From assembly GCA_964351855.1 (NCBI GenBank), contig CAYGQD010000087.1:1-25030 (forward strand): 25,030 nucleotides of DNA. Reading direction: 5' to 3'. The DNA comes from JBCDHN01 sp964351855. GTDB taxonomy: Bacteria; Verrucomicrobiota; Verrucomicrobiia; Verrucomicrobiales; DEV007. Position numbers and translations under genes: made by a program. This document shows, piece after piece, positions 15,656 through 23,472 of the stretch (its first letter is position 1; every line of letters starts with the position of its first letter). The notes below the pieces were generated by a model. The model saw nothing but the letters and a program-made list of their open reading frames with translations. It made no database searches and was not told where the DNA came from.

Positions 15656-18600
15656 GGGTCAGGGTTTCGTCGAGGTTAAGGATTAGATTTGCGACCACGG
15701 TCCACGCAGCTAATTCGGTAGGATCGAGCGCCTCATCGGCTTTGGATTCGCCGACTCCGAGTAATTGTTTGGCGGATTCTGGCGAGTGAGAATAGTGAGT
15801 GAGGGCATCATCAAAGACCTTCTGCAAAGCCTCGCTTTCCTTCTGATTGGGCTCGCGGGCGAGGGTCAACTGAAAGCCGAATCGACCACGGGAATCGCCC
15901 CCTTCGCGGATCATGCGTTCTGCTAAATGCCTGGATGCTTCGACGAATTGAACGTCGTTCATGGTGACGAGCGCCTGGAGAGGGGTATTGGTTCGTGGAC
16001 GTTTGAGGACACAGGTTTCGCGGGTGGGAGCGTCGAAGAGCTGCATACTGGGAGGAGGTGAAGAGCGTTTCCAATAGGTGTATAAACTACGGCGATAGAG
16101 CTTCTGACCACGGTCTTGGACAAACTTTGGATTGCCGCCCAAGCTGACTTCGGCCCATAACCCAGGCGGTTGGTAAGGCTTTACTCCAGGACCACCCATC
16201 GAGCGGTCTAACAATCCTGCGACTTCGAGGGCGTTGTCCCGAATGAACTCGGCATTGAGACGAAACCGAGGAGATCGGGCGAGAAGCTGGTTTTCCGGAT
16301 CTCGCTCTTGGTGTTCAGGGCGGAGATGGGAAGCCTGGCGGTAGGTGGAAGACATCACCATCTGTTTGATCATTCGCTTGGTATCCCATCCGTTTTCCCG
16401 GAAATCGACCGCGAGCCAGTCGAGCAACTCCGGATGCGTGGGGAACTCACTCTGAGCTCCAAAATCGGCAGGCGTGGAAACAATGCCTGCGCCAAAAAAC
16501 ACCTGCCATAATTGGTTGATCGTGACTCGGGCGGTGAGGGGATGCTCTGGTGAAAACAGCCATTGGGCCAAACCCAACCGATTTGGTGGCGCATCCGCAG
16601 GGAGCGGAGGGAGAACGGCGGGCGTGCCCACAGGGATCACTTCGTCTTGGATGGGCTGATCGTATGCGCCTCGGTTCAGGATGAAGGTCTTCCTCATTTT
16701 CTCGGGCGGGTTGTCCTGCATCACCATCGTGGTGGTCTTCCCTTCGAGCAGCGTTTTCCGCTCAAGGTTTTTGGTAAGATATTCGGTTCTCGCGTCCCGA
16801 TACGGTCCCGCTTCGGTTGCCAGATGATAATTCATGAGAAGAGTCCGTTGCTCGCTGGATCGCTTGGCTGGGACAGTCGCCAAGGCTTCGGCGACGAGGT
16901 CTCGGCTGGTCCAACCAATCTCTTCAGGTTTGAGAGCACGATCATAGATTCGCACATCGTCGATGGCTCCCGCAAAGCGTGCTCCGGTGGAGCGTCCGCC
17001 AATCTGGAACGGAACCTGATTTTTCATCGTTCCCTTGATCTCTTTTGCGTTGCCTTGAACCTCGTGTTCGACGGGCTCTCCGTTGATGTAGATCCGGATG
17101 CCGTCCGCTTTCCCTTTGCCGTCATAGGTGATGGCAACATGGTTCCATTTGTTCAGCTCCAACGGTGTTTTCGCGACGACTTTGAGTGCGTTACTTGGCC
17201 ACTTGTTTACGAGATGGATTCCTGGCCGATTTCCTTCCAACCAGAGATCATAGCCTTGGTATTGTTTGGAGGAATCCATTTTCGCGAATACCGCGCCAGT
17301 CGTCATCGATTCTGTCTTGATCCAAGTAGAAAAAGTCAGTTGGTTTTTGAAGTCATATTCAGTGACCCCATCGGCAACCAGGGCGGTTTTCCCATCCAGT
17401 TTTACCCCGATGTTTTCCGCACCGCGCGGTTCGCACGTTGTGGTTGCGTCGTGAACGGCGAGGGCGTCTTTGCGCTGGCGGACATCGAGAGCAAGGCGGC
17501 CGCCGGGTTCGTCCAAAAGGAAATGATGCTTAAGATTGGCGAACCGCGCTTTGAGGTCGTCGGCTGGCTCGGCATTGCCGGATTCTTTTGCGCTCCATGC
17601 GGCAAAAGTCTGTTTCGCCGTGGTTTCCGCCTCTTTTCCGACCAGTTCCGCTGAAGCGATTTCGGCAGTCAGTTCCTTGAGTTTCTCTTCTTCAATCGGC
17701 GTGACCATTTCGATCATGGGCGCGTGATTGCCCTTGCGCGTTTGCATTCCGGGATCGGTCGTATTGTTGAAGTAGGCGTAGAATTGGAAGTATTCACGCT
17801 GGCTGATCGGGTCATATTTGTGATCGTGGCACTGAGCGCATTCCATCGAGAGTCCCAGCCAGACATTGGAGGTGGTTTGAACTCGATCCACTACGTATTG
17901 AACGCGCAATTCTTCCGCGATAGCACCGCCTTCGTCCGAGGTAGCGTGGTTGCGGTTGAAACCGGAGGCGAGTTGTTGTTGCAACGTGGCGTCTGGCAGG
18001 AGATCTCCCGCGATTTGCCAGATGGAGAATTCGTCAAAAGGCTGATTCCGGTTGTAAGCCTCGACAACCCAGTCGCGCCATGGCCACATGTCGCGAGGAC
18101 CGTCTGCGTGCATTACGCTGGTATCCCCGTAACGGGAAGCATCTAGCCACATCACCGCCATCCGTTCGCCAAAGTGTGGAGAGGCGAGTAGCCGATCGAC
18201 CACCGTTTCGTAAGACTGGGGGGTGGTGTCGTTCAGAAACGCCTGAACTTCTTCGGGCTTGGGCGGTAAACCGGTCAGATCCAGGGTGAGGCGGCGAATC
18301 AACGTGCGGCGATCCGCCTCCGGAGATGGTTCCAAGCCTACCTGTTGAAGCCGTTGCTGGATAAAGTGATCGATCCCGTTCTTCGGTGCAGTCGGTTTTT
18401 CCGGAGCTACGAAGGCCCAATGGTCGGTCCATTCCGCTCCCGACTCGATCCAGCGACGGATAAAGTCTTTTTGGGCCGTGGTCATTTTCTTGGGCGATTT
18501 CGGCGGAGGCATCACCTCATCCGGGTCGTCGCTGGAAATGCGCAACCAAGCCTCACTGGCCCCCAGATCATTCGGAACAACAGAAACCACCCCGTCATTG

Positions 18601-18809
18601 TCGCCGAAGGCATGCTCCCTCAAATCCAGTCGCAGATTTGCTTTGCGGTGTTCTTCATCCGGCCCATGGCAATGGAAGCAGTTGTCGCTCAAGATGGGGC
18701 GAATATCGCGATTGAAGTCGATTTCCTGGGTGGCACCGTAGCCGACCGCAGCGAAAACGAGCCAAAATCCTAGAACTTTGGATCTCAAGTTGTGGTTCAT
18801 TGCCATCAT
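15648..18809 (-). CDS. PSCyt1-PSCyt2-LamG-PSD1 (DUF1549/DUF1553) c-type cytochrome
   Basis: An exported protein of 1053 residues from the ATG at 18809 (in-frame ATGs at 18806 and 18800 are alternatives). The frame is open further to 18941, but that extension would run into the dus gene and hide the signal peptide, so it is rejected. Order: signal peptide (about 9-26); PSCyt1 with heme motif CFHCH (44-48) and MPPPKSPKK; DUF1549 with PHFGERMAVMWLDASRYGD and a second heme-type motif CAQCH (324-328); a LamG/concanavalin-like insertion (about 430-640, FSTWIK...WNHVAITYDGKGK...IDDVRIYDRALKPEE); and DUF1553 (about 780-1000) with LAQWLFSPEHPLTARV and RPRTNTPLQALVTMND. Members are abundant in Planctomycetota and Verrucomicrobiota and are presumed electron-transfer or carbohydrate-related enzymes. 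The LamG domain suggests polysaccharide binding. It overlaps the DUF1501 gene. Confidence 0.93.
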   Translation of the reverse strand: MMAMNHNLRSKVLGFWLVFAAVGYGATQEIDFNRDIRPILSDNCFHCHGPDEEHRKANLRLDLREHAFGDNDGVVSVVPNDLGASEAWLRISSDDPDEVMPPPKSPKKMTTAQKDFIRRWIESGAEWTDHWAFVAPEKPTAPKNGIDHFIQQRLQQVGLEPSPEADRRTLIRRLTLDLTGLPPKPEEVQAFLNDTTPQSYETVVDRLLASPHFGERMAVMWLDASRYGDTSVMHADGPRDMWPWRDWVVEAYNRNQPFDEFSIWQIAGDLLPDATLQQQLASGFNRNHATSDEGGAIAEELRVQYVVDRVQTTSNVWLGLSMECAQCHDHKYDPISQREYFQFYAYFNNTTDPGMQTRKGNHAPMIEMVTPIEEEKLKELTAEIASAELVGKEAETTAKQTFAAWSAKESGNAEPADDLKARFANLKHHFLLDEPGGRLALDVRQRKDALAVHDATTTCEPRGAENIGVKLDGKTALVADGVTEYDFKNQLTFSTWIKTESMTTGAVFAKMDSSKQYQGYDLWLEGNRPGIHLVNKWPSNALKVVAKTPLELNKWNHVAITYDGKGKADGIRIYINGEPVEHEVQGNAKEIKGTMKNQVPFQIGGRSTGARFAGAIDDVRIYDRALKPEEIGWTSRDLVAEALATVPAKRSSEQRTLLMNYHLATEAGPYRDARTEYLTKNLERKTLLEGKTTTMVMQDNPPEKMRKTFILNRGAYDQPIQDEVIPVGTPAVLPPLPADAPPNRLGLAQWLFSPEHPLTARVTINQLWQVFFGAGIVSTPADFGAQSEFPTHPELLDWLAVDFRENGWDTKRMIKQMVMSSTYRQASHLRPEHQERDPENQLLARSPRFRLNAEFIRDNALEVAGLLDRSMGGPGVKPYQPPGLWAEVSLGGNPKFVQDRGQKLYRRSLYTYWKRSSPPPSMQLFDAPTRETCVLKRPRTNTPLQALVTMNDVQFVEASRHLAERMIREGGDSRGRFGFQLTLAREPNQKESEALQKVFDDALTHYSHSPESAKQLLGVGESKADEALDPTELAAWTVVANLILNLDETLTRE

Positions 18810-18841
18810 TACGGAGATAAATGTCCCTTCTTCAGAAAATC

Positions 18842-19867
18842 TTATGTTTTCAGAAGTAATGGCTCGAATCCGCAGAACAATTTCCCGTCCGCGAGAGGTT
18901 CTTCCGGGAAAGGTTCCCGTGAACTGAGGTGGGATCGGCAAATCTCTCCAAACTGGGATTCCGTCCGGGCGCGTCGCAATTCGGCTTCGAATCTTCCTTC
19001 GGAGATCCCGCTTGCGATGTAGTTGGTGAACTTTTTCATGCGCTGGACGTGACCGATCTCATGGTAGTTCGAAGCGAAATGGGCGACTTCTTCGAAGAGT
19101 TCCATGATGTAGTCAAAAACCCCTTCCATGGAGGGGCGAAAGACCTTCTCTTGTTGCCAGGTCTGGCGGATTTGCTCGAAAATCCAGGGATTCCGAATTC
19201 CGCCACGTCCGATCATCAGTCCGGCAGCGGAGGTCTGGAGGTGCATGGAAATCGCGGCCTGAGCAGAGACGATGCTGCCGTTCGCAATCACCGGGAAGGG
19301 CAGGCTCTGGGCGGCGCGGGAAATCTCCGGGACATGAATCGTGGATTGATACCGCTCGCGGACCGTCCGGCCATGAATCGCCAATCCGTCAATTGGCAAC
19401 GAAGCGAAGAGGGCCAGCAAATCTTCAAACTCAGCCGCAGATTCAAATCCAATCCGCGTTTTCAGGGTGAGGGTGCCCGTGACTACTTCGCGGAGTGCCT
19501 GAATGATAGCTCGGATCTGTTCAGGATTTCGCAACAGCGCGCCGCCCGAGTTCTTCCCGCAGACATTGGGGGCCGGGCAGCCGAGGTTGAGATCGATTCC
19601 GGAAATGGGTTCCCGCTTCAGCAGGTGGGCGGTTCGCTTCAAATGATCGACCTCGTTTCCGATCAGTTGAGCGATGACCGGTTTGGGGGAATCGAGCTCT
19701 CGGATCGATCGCAGGATGTGAGCTTCCGGCCGAGAATTGGAATGAACCCGAAAGTACTCGGTGACGTAAACATCCGGACCGCCTCGTCGCTCAAGAACTC
19801 GCCAAAACGGCAGTGTGGTGACGTCTTGCATCGGCGCAAGATAAAGCTGGCAACTGGATTTCGTCAT
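18842..19867 (-). CDS. tRNA-dihydrouridine synthase
   Basis: A 341-residue FMN enzyme that reduces uridines in the tRNA D-loop with NADPH. Evidence: LYLAPMQDVTTLPFWRVLE (FMN-binding N-terminus), VIAQLIGNE, IDLNLGCPAPNVCGKNSGGALL with catalytic Cys103, LTLKTRIGF, LAIHGRTVRERYQ, PVIANGSIVS and a GLMIGRGGIRNPWIF phosphate-binding loop. This is the full Dus core with a short helical C-terminal domain. I cannot assign it to DusA, DusB or DusC by eye. It lies 9 bp downstream of the patatin-like gene and 32 bp upstream of the PSD1 gene in the same direction, so it may be co-transcribed with both despite the unrelated function. Confidence 0.93.
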   Translation of the reverse strand: MTKSSCQLYLAPMQDVTTLPFWRVLERRGGPDVYVTEYFRVHSNSRPEAHILRSIRELDSPKPVIAQLIGNEVDHLKRTAHLLKREPISGIDLNLGCPAPNVCGKNSGGALLRNPEQIRAIIQALREVVTGTLTLKTRIGFESAAEFEDLLALFASLPIDGLAIHGRTVRERYQSTIHVPEISRAAQSLPFPVIANGSIVSAQAAISMHLQTSAAGLMIGRGGIRNPWIFEQIRQTWQQEKVFRPSMEGVFDYIMELFEEVAHFASNYHEIGHVQRMKKFTNYIASGISEGRFEAELRRARTESQFGEICRSHLSSREPFPEEPLADGKLFCGFEPLLLKT

Positions 19868-19876
19868 TCCAGGGAA

Positions 19877-21163
19877 CTAGCGGTAACTGAACTGCTTTAG
19901 CCGGACTTGTTCATCGGCCAAATCCGCCATCAATTGCCGGAAATCCGCCCGCTCCGCAATTTCATCAGCTTTGTCGATCAGGAACTGACGCTGTTTGGCA
20001 TTAATGGAGAATGAGTTGGCGTCCTTCGAGCTTGGGTGGTTCCAGTCAAAGCGGAACAACTTCAGATGATCGACGATGTCCTCCATTTTCATCGTCGCCA
20101 TCCATTGCAACAAGATGGATTCGCTTCGGGCCTGATTGCGAACCAGAAAGTCTGTGAGTTGGTGAATCGCTCGAAATCGCACCACGTTGTCAAATGCCCG
20201 CTCCTCGAAGTCATTTCCGCATCCCAGTGAAATGATGACCACTTGTGCCTCCGGATCGGCTTTGCGGATCTTCAATGCTTCGATGGCGGCAAGGGCGACG
20301 GTGCTGGTTTGAGTGCCTTGACCGCCATCGGCGAAGATGGCACCTTTGACAACATAACCCGTTCCGTCGGCGTTAATGTGGCGCAGTTGGACCTCCGGTG
20401 CGGGGAGTTTACCAAAATAAACCGCAGCGGAAACCGCAGAGGCGCTCATCGCATCGACCAACTGAATGTCTTCGGTGTTAATCGGCGCATCCAGGTTTTT
20501 CTGATTGCGGAGAAAGACAGTTCGTTTTCCGACCAAATCGTAGGCTGCGATCATGAGCGAAGGTGAGGGAGAGAGTTCACCCAGGCGAACAGTGGGCTCA
20601 TAGTCAGAGTAGTCTTTCAGGATCTTCAGCATTTCGCTCTGAAAAATCTCGCGGTTGTAGCGATATTGCAGAATGGGTGCGAGCGGAAGCTTGGCATCTT
20701 TTCGGAATAGCTCGTAGCCGCGGACCGCGTAGAAATCGGAAATTCTCCTGGCGGGGATTCCTGCAGCCACTCCCCCGACGATGATCGCACCCGTGCTGGT
20801 GCCGCTACAGAGCGAAACCACGTCTTTCAGCGTTTTTTCGGAAAATCCCGAGCGCTGTTGAAGGGCCACCTCGATCCTTGCCAGGAGATTGGCCGGGGTG
20901 ATTCCCATGATTCCCCCGCCATCGACTTGGAGGATGATGTAAGTCGGCCGCCCCCGCTCCAAGGGCTTTGGTTGAATGAGCGAGAATTCACTGTCTTCGA
21001 CCCTCCCGTGATCGTGGGGACCCGCGTCCGTTACCGTGTGGGCTCCGAATTCAGAAAGCTCATGATCAAACTGGGTTGCAGGCGCGATTTTGTCATAAAA
21101 AGGGCCAAGTTGGGCGCAGCTGGAAAGCAGGATCGCAAAGGAACAAAGGAGGGCGAGTTTCAT
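19877..21163 (-). CDS. Patatin-like phospholipase lipoprotein
   Basis: A 428-residue acyl hydrolase. The N-terminus MKLALLCSFAILLSSCAQ is a lipoprotein signal with lipobox LSSC (Cys16), so the protein is probably membrane-anchored in the periplasm or outer membrane. The patatin core is complete: oxyanion loop DGGGIMG (81-87), nucleophile GTSTG with Ser123, and catalytic Asp279 in DGG. The hydrophobic segment AIIVGGVAAGI follows the nucleophile, as usual. The dyad is intact, so lipid deacylation is likely; the substrate is unknown. The C-terminal 100 residues are charged and helical. It is followed after 9 bp by dus and preceded by a small membrane-protein gene. Confidence 0.9.
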   Translation of the reverse strand: MKLALLCSFAILLSSCAQLGPFYDKIAPATQFDHELSEFGAHTVTDAGPHDHGRVEDSEFSLIQPKPLERGRPTYIILQVDGGGIMGITPANLLARIEVALQQRSGFSEKTLKDVVSLCSGTSTGAIIVGGVAAGIPARRISDFYAVRGYELFRKDAKLPLAPILQYRYNREIFQSEMLKILKDYSDYEPTVRLGELSPSPSLMIAAYDLVGKRTVFLRNQKNLDAPINTEDIQLVDAMSASAVSAAVYFGKLPAPEVQLRHINADGTGYVVKGAIFADGGQGTQTSTVALAAIEALKIRKADPEAQVVIISLGCGNDFEERAFDNVVRFRAIHQLTDFLVRNQARSESILLQWMATMKMEDIVDHLKLFRFDWNHPSSKDANSFSINAKQRQFLIDKADEIAERADFRQLMADLADEQVRLKQFSYR

Positions 21164-21222
21164 CGAATGGCAAAACCCTACCGGGGGCTAAAAATCAATA
21201 CAAGCGAAGTTTGGTCGCTTTG

Positions 21223-21726
21223 TTAGTTGGGCGGAACGTTGTTTCCGGAACTAACGCTTTTATCTAACGCTTCCAGGATCCGATCCACCTTGTTGTCGAG
21301 ATCTGGTTGCTGGATTTCGTAGGCGATGTAGAACTGGGTCAAAACCAAGGAAATCGTGTAAAACCAGACGCGTCCCCTGGTAGCCACAGTTTGGTTCCAT
21401 TCCACCGCTTCTTGATCGCTCCCATCGGTCGGTTTCCGTGCTTTTTTCCACGAGTCCCAAAGGTGGATCACCCATCCGAAAGTCAAGGCTATTTGCAGGG
21501 CGATGAACATGCAGGTTTTGCGAATCGTGGCGGTCTCCCAGAGCTGACTTGGAGTTTGTAATTTTGCGAGGAAATCCTTCCCTGCAAAACCTAGTTCGCT
21601 TCCCGCATTCAAGGCCAAGGTGGCAACTACGAAAAGCAGACCAAATCCCCAGGCTTTGGTGCGATGGAAGTTCTCTCGCCAGAATTCATGTTTGCCGTCC
21701 ATTCCATCACCGTTTAGCGACATCAT
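21223..21726 (-). CDS. Small membrane protein of unknown family
   Basis: A 167-residue protein with three hydrophobic segments: about 27-41 (GFGLLFVVATLALNAG), 72-90 (CMFIALQIALTFGWVIHLW) and 120-137 (WFYTISLVLTQFYIAYEI), then a charged tail ending in DKSVSSGNNVPPN. Between helices 2 and 3 is a charged stretch with DSWKKARKPTDGSD. No catalytic motif is apparent, and I do not recognise the family. It is the first gene of the minus-strand run with the patatin lipoprotein (59 bp further on) and diverges from the ClpX-like gene, so it could be functionally linked to either. Two adjacent ATGs (21726, 21723) are possible starts. Confidence 0.7.
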   Translation of the reverse strand: MMSLNGDGMDGKHEFWRENFHRTKAWGFGLLFVVATLALNAGSELGFAGKDFLAKLQTPSQLWETATIRKTCMFIALQIALTFGWVIHLWDSWKKARKPTDGSDQEAVEWNQTVATRGRVWFYTISLVLTQFYIAYEIQQPDLDNKVDRILEALDKSVSSGNNVPPN

Positions 21727-21758
21727 TCTCGATTTCCAGCCAAAAGTGTCTCTATCAC

Positions 21759-21787
21759 TTGTGAAAAGCTAGGTTTCCCGCAATAAT
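21759..21787 (+). promoter_or_regulatory. Putative promoter for the ClpX-like gene
   Basis: TTGTGA (21759-21764) and AATAAT (21782-21787) are separated by 17 bp, matching the sigma-70 consensus at four and five of six positions. Expected transcription would begin around 21794, only a few bases before the ATG at 21796, which would make the mRNA nearly leaderless. An AGGA (21791-21794) lies only one base before the ATG, too close for a normal Shine-Dalgarno. Confidence 0.35.
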
Positions 21788-21795
21788 GGCAGGAC

Positions 21796-23439
21796 ATGTC
21801 TAACGGTAGTAGCGACGACAAACCACCCACCCCTGAAGAAATCTCAAAGAGACTTCAGGATTTCGTGAAATCTAATTTTCCGGGAGCGGTGTCGTTCACG
21901 CAGATGGACCCGAGCAAGTTTGAGCCCGAGTCGAATGTCACCGTTGATGAGCCCGAGGACGATGATGGAGATGTGTTCGACTTCAATCTCCGTCCGCGTG
22001 ACATCAAGACCTACCTCGACCGGTATGTGATCAAGCAAGACGAGGCGAAAAAGGTACTCTCCATTGCGGTTTGCGATCACTACAACCACGCGAAATACCT
22101 AAGGCGATTGGAGGAAGCGGATCCTGAAGCCGCCAGGCAGGTTGAAATCGCGAAGCAGAACGTGATCATCGTGGGGCCAACCGGAGTGGGAAAAACCTAT
22201 CTGGTCAAGCACATCGCGGATTTGATTGGGGTGCCATTCGTAAAGGCTGATGCGACCAAGTTTAGTGAAACGGGTTACGTCGGGGCCGATGTCGATGATC
22301 TGATTCGCGAACTCGTTCAAAAGGCGAACGGCAATGTCCAACTGGCGGAGTACGGCATCGTCTACATCGATGAAGTCGATAAACTCGCCACGCGAGGCGA
22401 TATGATTGGTCGGGACGTAAGCGGTCGCGGCGTACAAACGACGTTGCTGAAGTTGATGGAAGAAACCGAAGTTCCCTTGCGTAATCCCATGGATATTCAG
22501 TCTCAGATGCAGGCGATGTTCGACATGCAGAAGGGGCGCAAAGGGGCAGAAACGGTCAATACCCGTCATATTTTGTTCATCGTCAGTGGTGCCTTTTCCG
22601 GATTGGAAAAAGTGGTCGGTGATCGGATGCGCCAGGGAATGATGGGATTTGGGGCCGAACAACGGGAAATTCCCTTGGATAACGAGCTCTTTCGTCACGT
22701 TTCGACTCAGGATTTTCTTCAGTATGGCTTTGAGGCGGAATTTATTGGGCGTTTGCCTGTTCGGGTCGTCTGCGAACCGCTCAAAGCAGAGGACTTGTTT
22801 AGCATTCTCCGGGAAAGCGAAGGTAGTCTGATTCGCCAGTATGAGCGGGACTTTGAGGCGTTTGGAATCAAGGCGGAATTCAAGGATTCGGCCCTCCAAC
22901 TCATTTCGGAAAGAGCTGCGGAAGAGCAGACCGGGGCGCGTGGTCTGGTGACGGTTTGTGAGAGACTGCTCCGGGACTTCAAATTTGAATTGCCGGGCAC
23001 TTCCGTTTCCGAAGTCATTTTTGATGAGGCGCTGGTGAAGGATCCTGCTGCTGCCCTAGCCAGCTATCTCGAAAACTGCGGCGATCCGGTCGATCAAAAA
23101 GTCGCCTCCGAGGTGGCCCTTTTCTGCCGGGATTTCACTGAGAAACATGGCGTGAAAATCCGTTTTAATGTCAGTGCGCTCCAGGCGATTATGGATCAAA
23201 CGACGGCGGACAATGTGAGTGCGCTGCAGCTTTGCAATCGGCTGTTTCGCGACTATCAATTTGGCCTGAAACTCATCCAAAAGAACCGCGGAACTCGGGA
23301 TTTTGAGCTCTCGGCGGAAGCGATTGCTGACCCGGACAAGTATCTGAGCTCGCTGGTCGTGGAATCTTATCGGGACGAGGGGAATTCGAATCAAAACGAA
23401 CACTCGACCGCCTCAACACTGGACGACTCGGAAGCATAA
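21796..23439 (+). CDS. ClpX-like AAA+ unfoldase without zinc domain and with a duplicated small domain
   Basis: A 547-residue protein. The core is ClpX: RPRDIKTYLDRYVIKQDEAKK (from 66), Walker A GPTGVGKT (127-134), pore loop GYVG (160-163), Walker B IVYIDEVD (188-195), GRGVQTTLLKLMEET, sensor-1 region ILFIVSGAF (259-267), MGFG (283-286) at the ClpP-binding IGF-loop position, Arg finger FIGRLP (Arg319) and sensor-2 GAR (Arg382). The N-terminal zinc domain of ClpX is absent, replaced by an acidic, disordered-looking leader (DEPEDDDGD at 51-59). After the normal small domain, residues 445-520 repeat it (RDFTEKHGVKIRFNVSALQ against RDFEAFGIKAEFKDSALQ), without the GAR motif. E. coli ClpX has 424 residues. 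All ATPase residues look intact. It is probably a ClpP partner or a stand-alone unfoldase, and the housekeeping ClpX may be elsewhere. Confidence 0.9.
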   Translation: MSNGSSDDKPPTPEEISKRLQDFVKSNFPGAVSFTQMDPSKFEPESNVTVDEPEDDDGDVFDFNLRPRDIKTYLDRYVIKQDEAKKVLSIAVCDHYNHAKYLRRLEEADPEAARQVEIAKQNVIIVGPTGVGKTYLVKHIADLIGVPFVKADATKFSETGYVGADVDDLIRELVQKANGNVQLAEYGIVYIDEVDKLATRGDMIGRDVSGRGVQTTLLKLMEETEVPLRNPMDIQSQMQAMFDMQKGRKGAETVNTRHILFIVSGAFSGLEKVVGDRMRQGMMGFGAEQREIPLDNELFRHVSTQDFLQYGFEAEFIGRLPVRVVCEPLKAEDLFSILRESEGSLIRQYERDFEAFGIKAEFKDSALQLISERAAEEQTGARGLVTVCERLLRDFKFELPGTSVSEVIFDEALVKDPAAALASYLENCGDPVDQKVASEVALFCRDFTEKHGVKIRFNVSALQAIMDQTTADNVSALQLCNRLFRDYQFGLKLIQKNRGTRDFELSAEAIADPDKYLSSLVVESYRDEGNSNQNEHSTASTLDDSEA

Positions 23440-23472
23440 GGCCAAGATCGCCCGTGTTTTTCAACCGACGTT

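Noticed and set aside
16563..17654. Long open frame (363 codons) on the plus strand, antisense to the PSD1 gene
   Set aside because: It lies opposite a well-supported gene, has no recognisable domain and has an anonymous composition; it is a shadow of codon bias.
18810..18941. Upstream extension of the PSD1 cytochrome frame
   Set aside because: It runs into the 3' end of the dus gene and would bury the signal peptide; the ATG at 18809 fits an exported protein.
18929..19900. Long open frame (323 codons) on the plus strand opposite dus
   Set aside because: It is fully antisense to a conserved tRNA-modification gene and shows no protein-family signal.
22099..22899. Open frame of 266 codons on the minus strand within the ClpX-like gene
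   Set aside because: It is opposite the ATPase core, with no motif or start context of its own.
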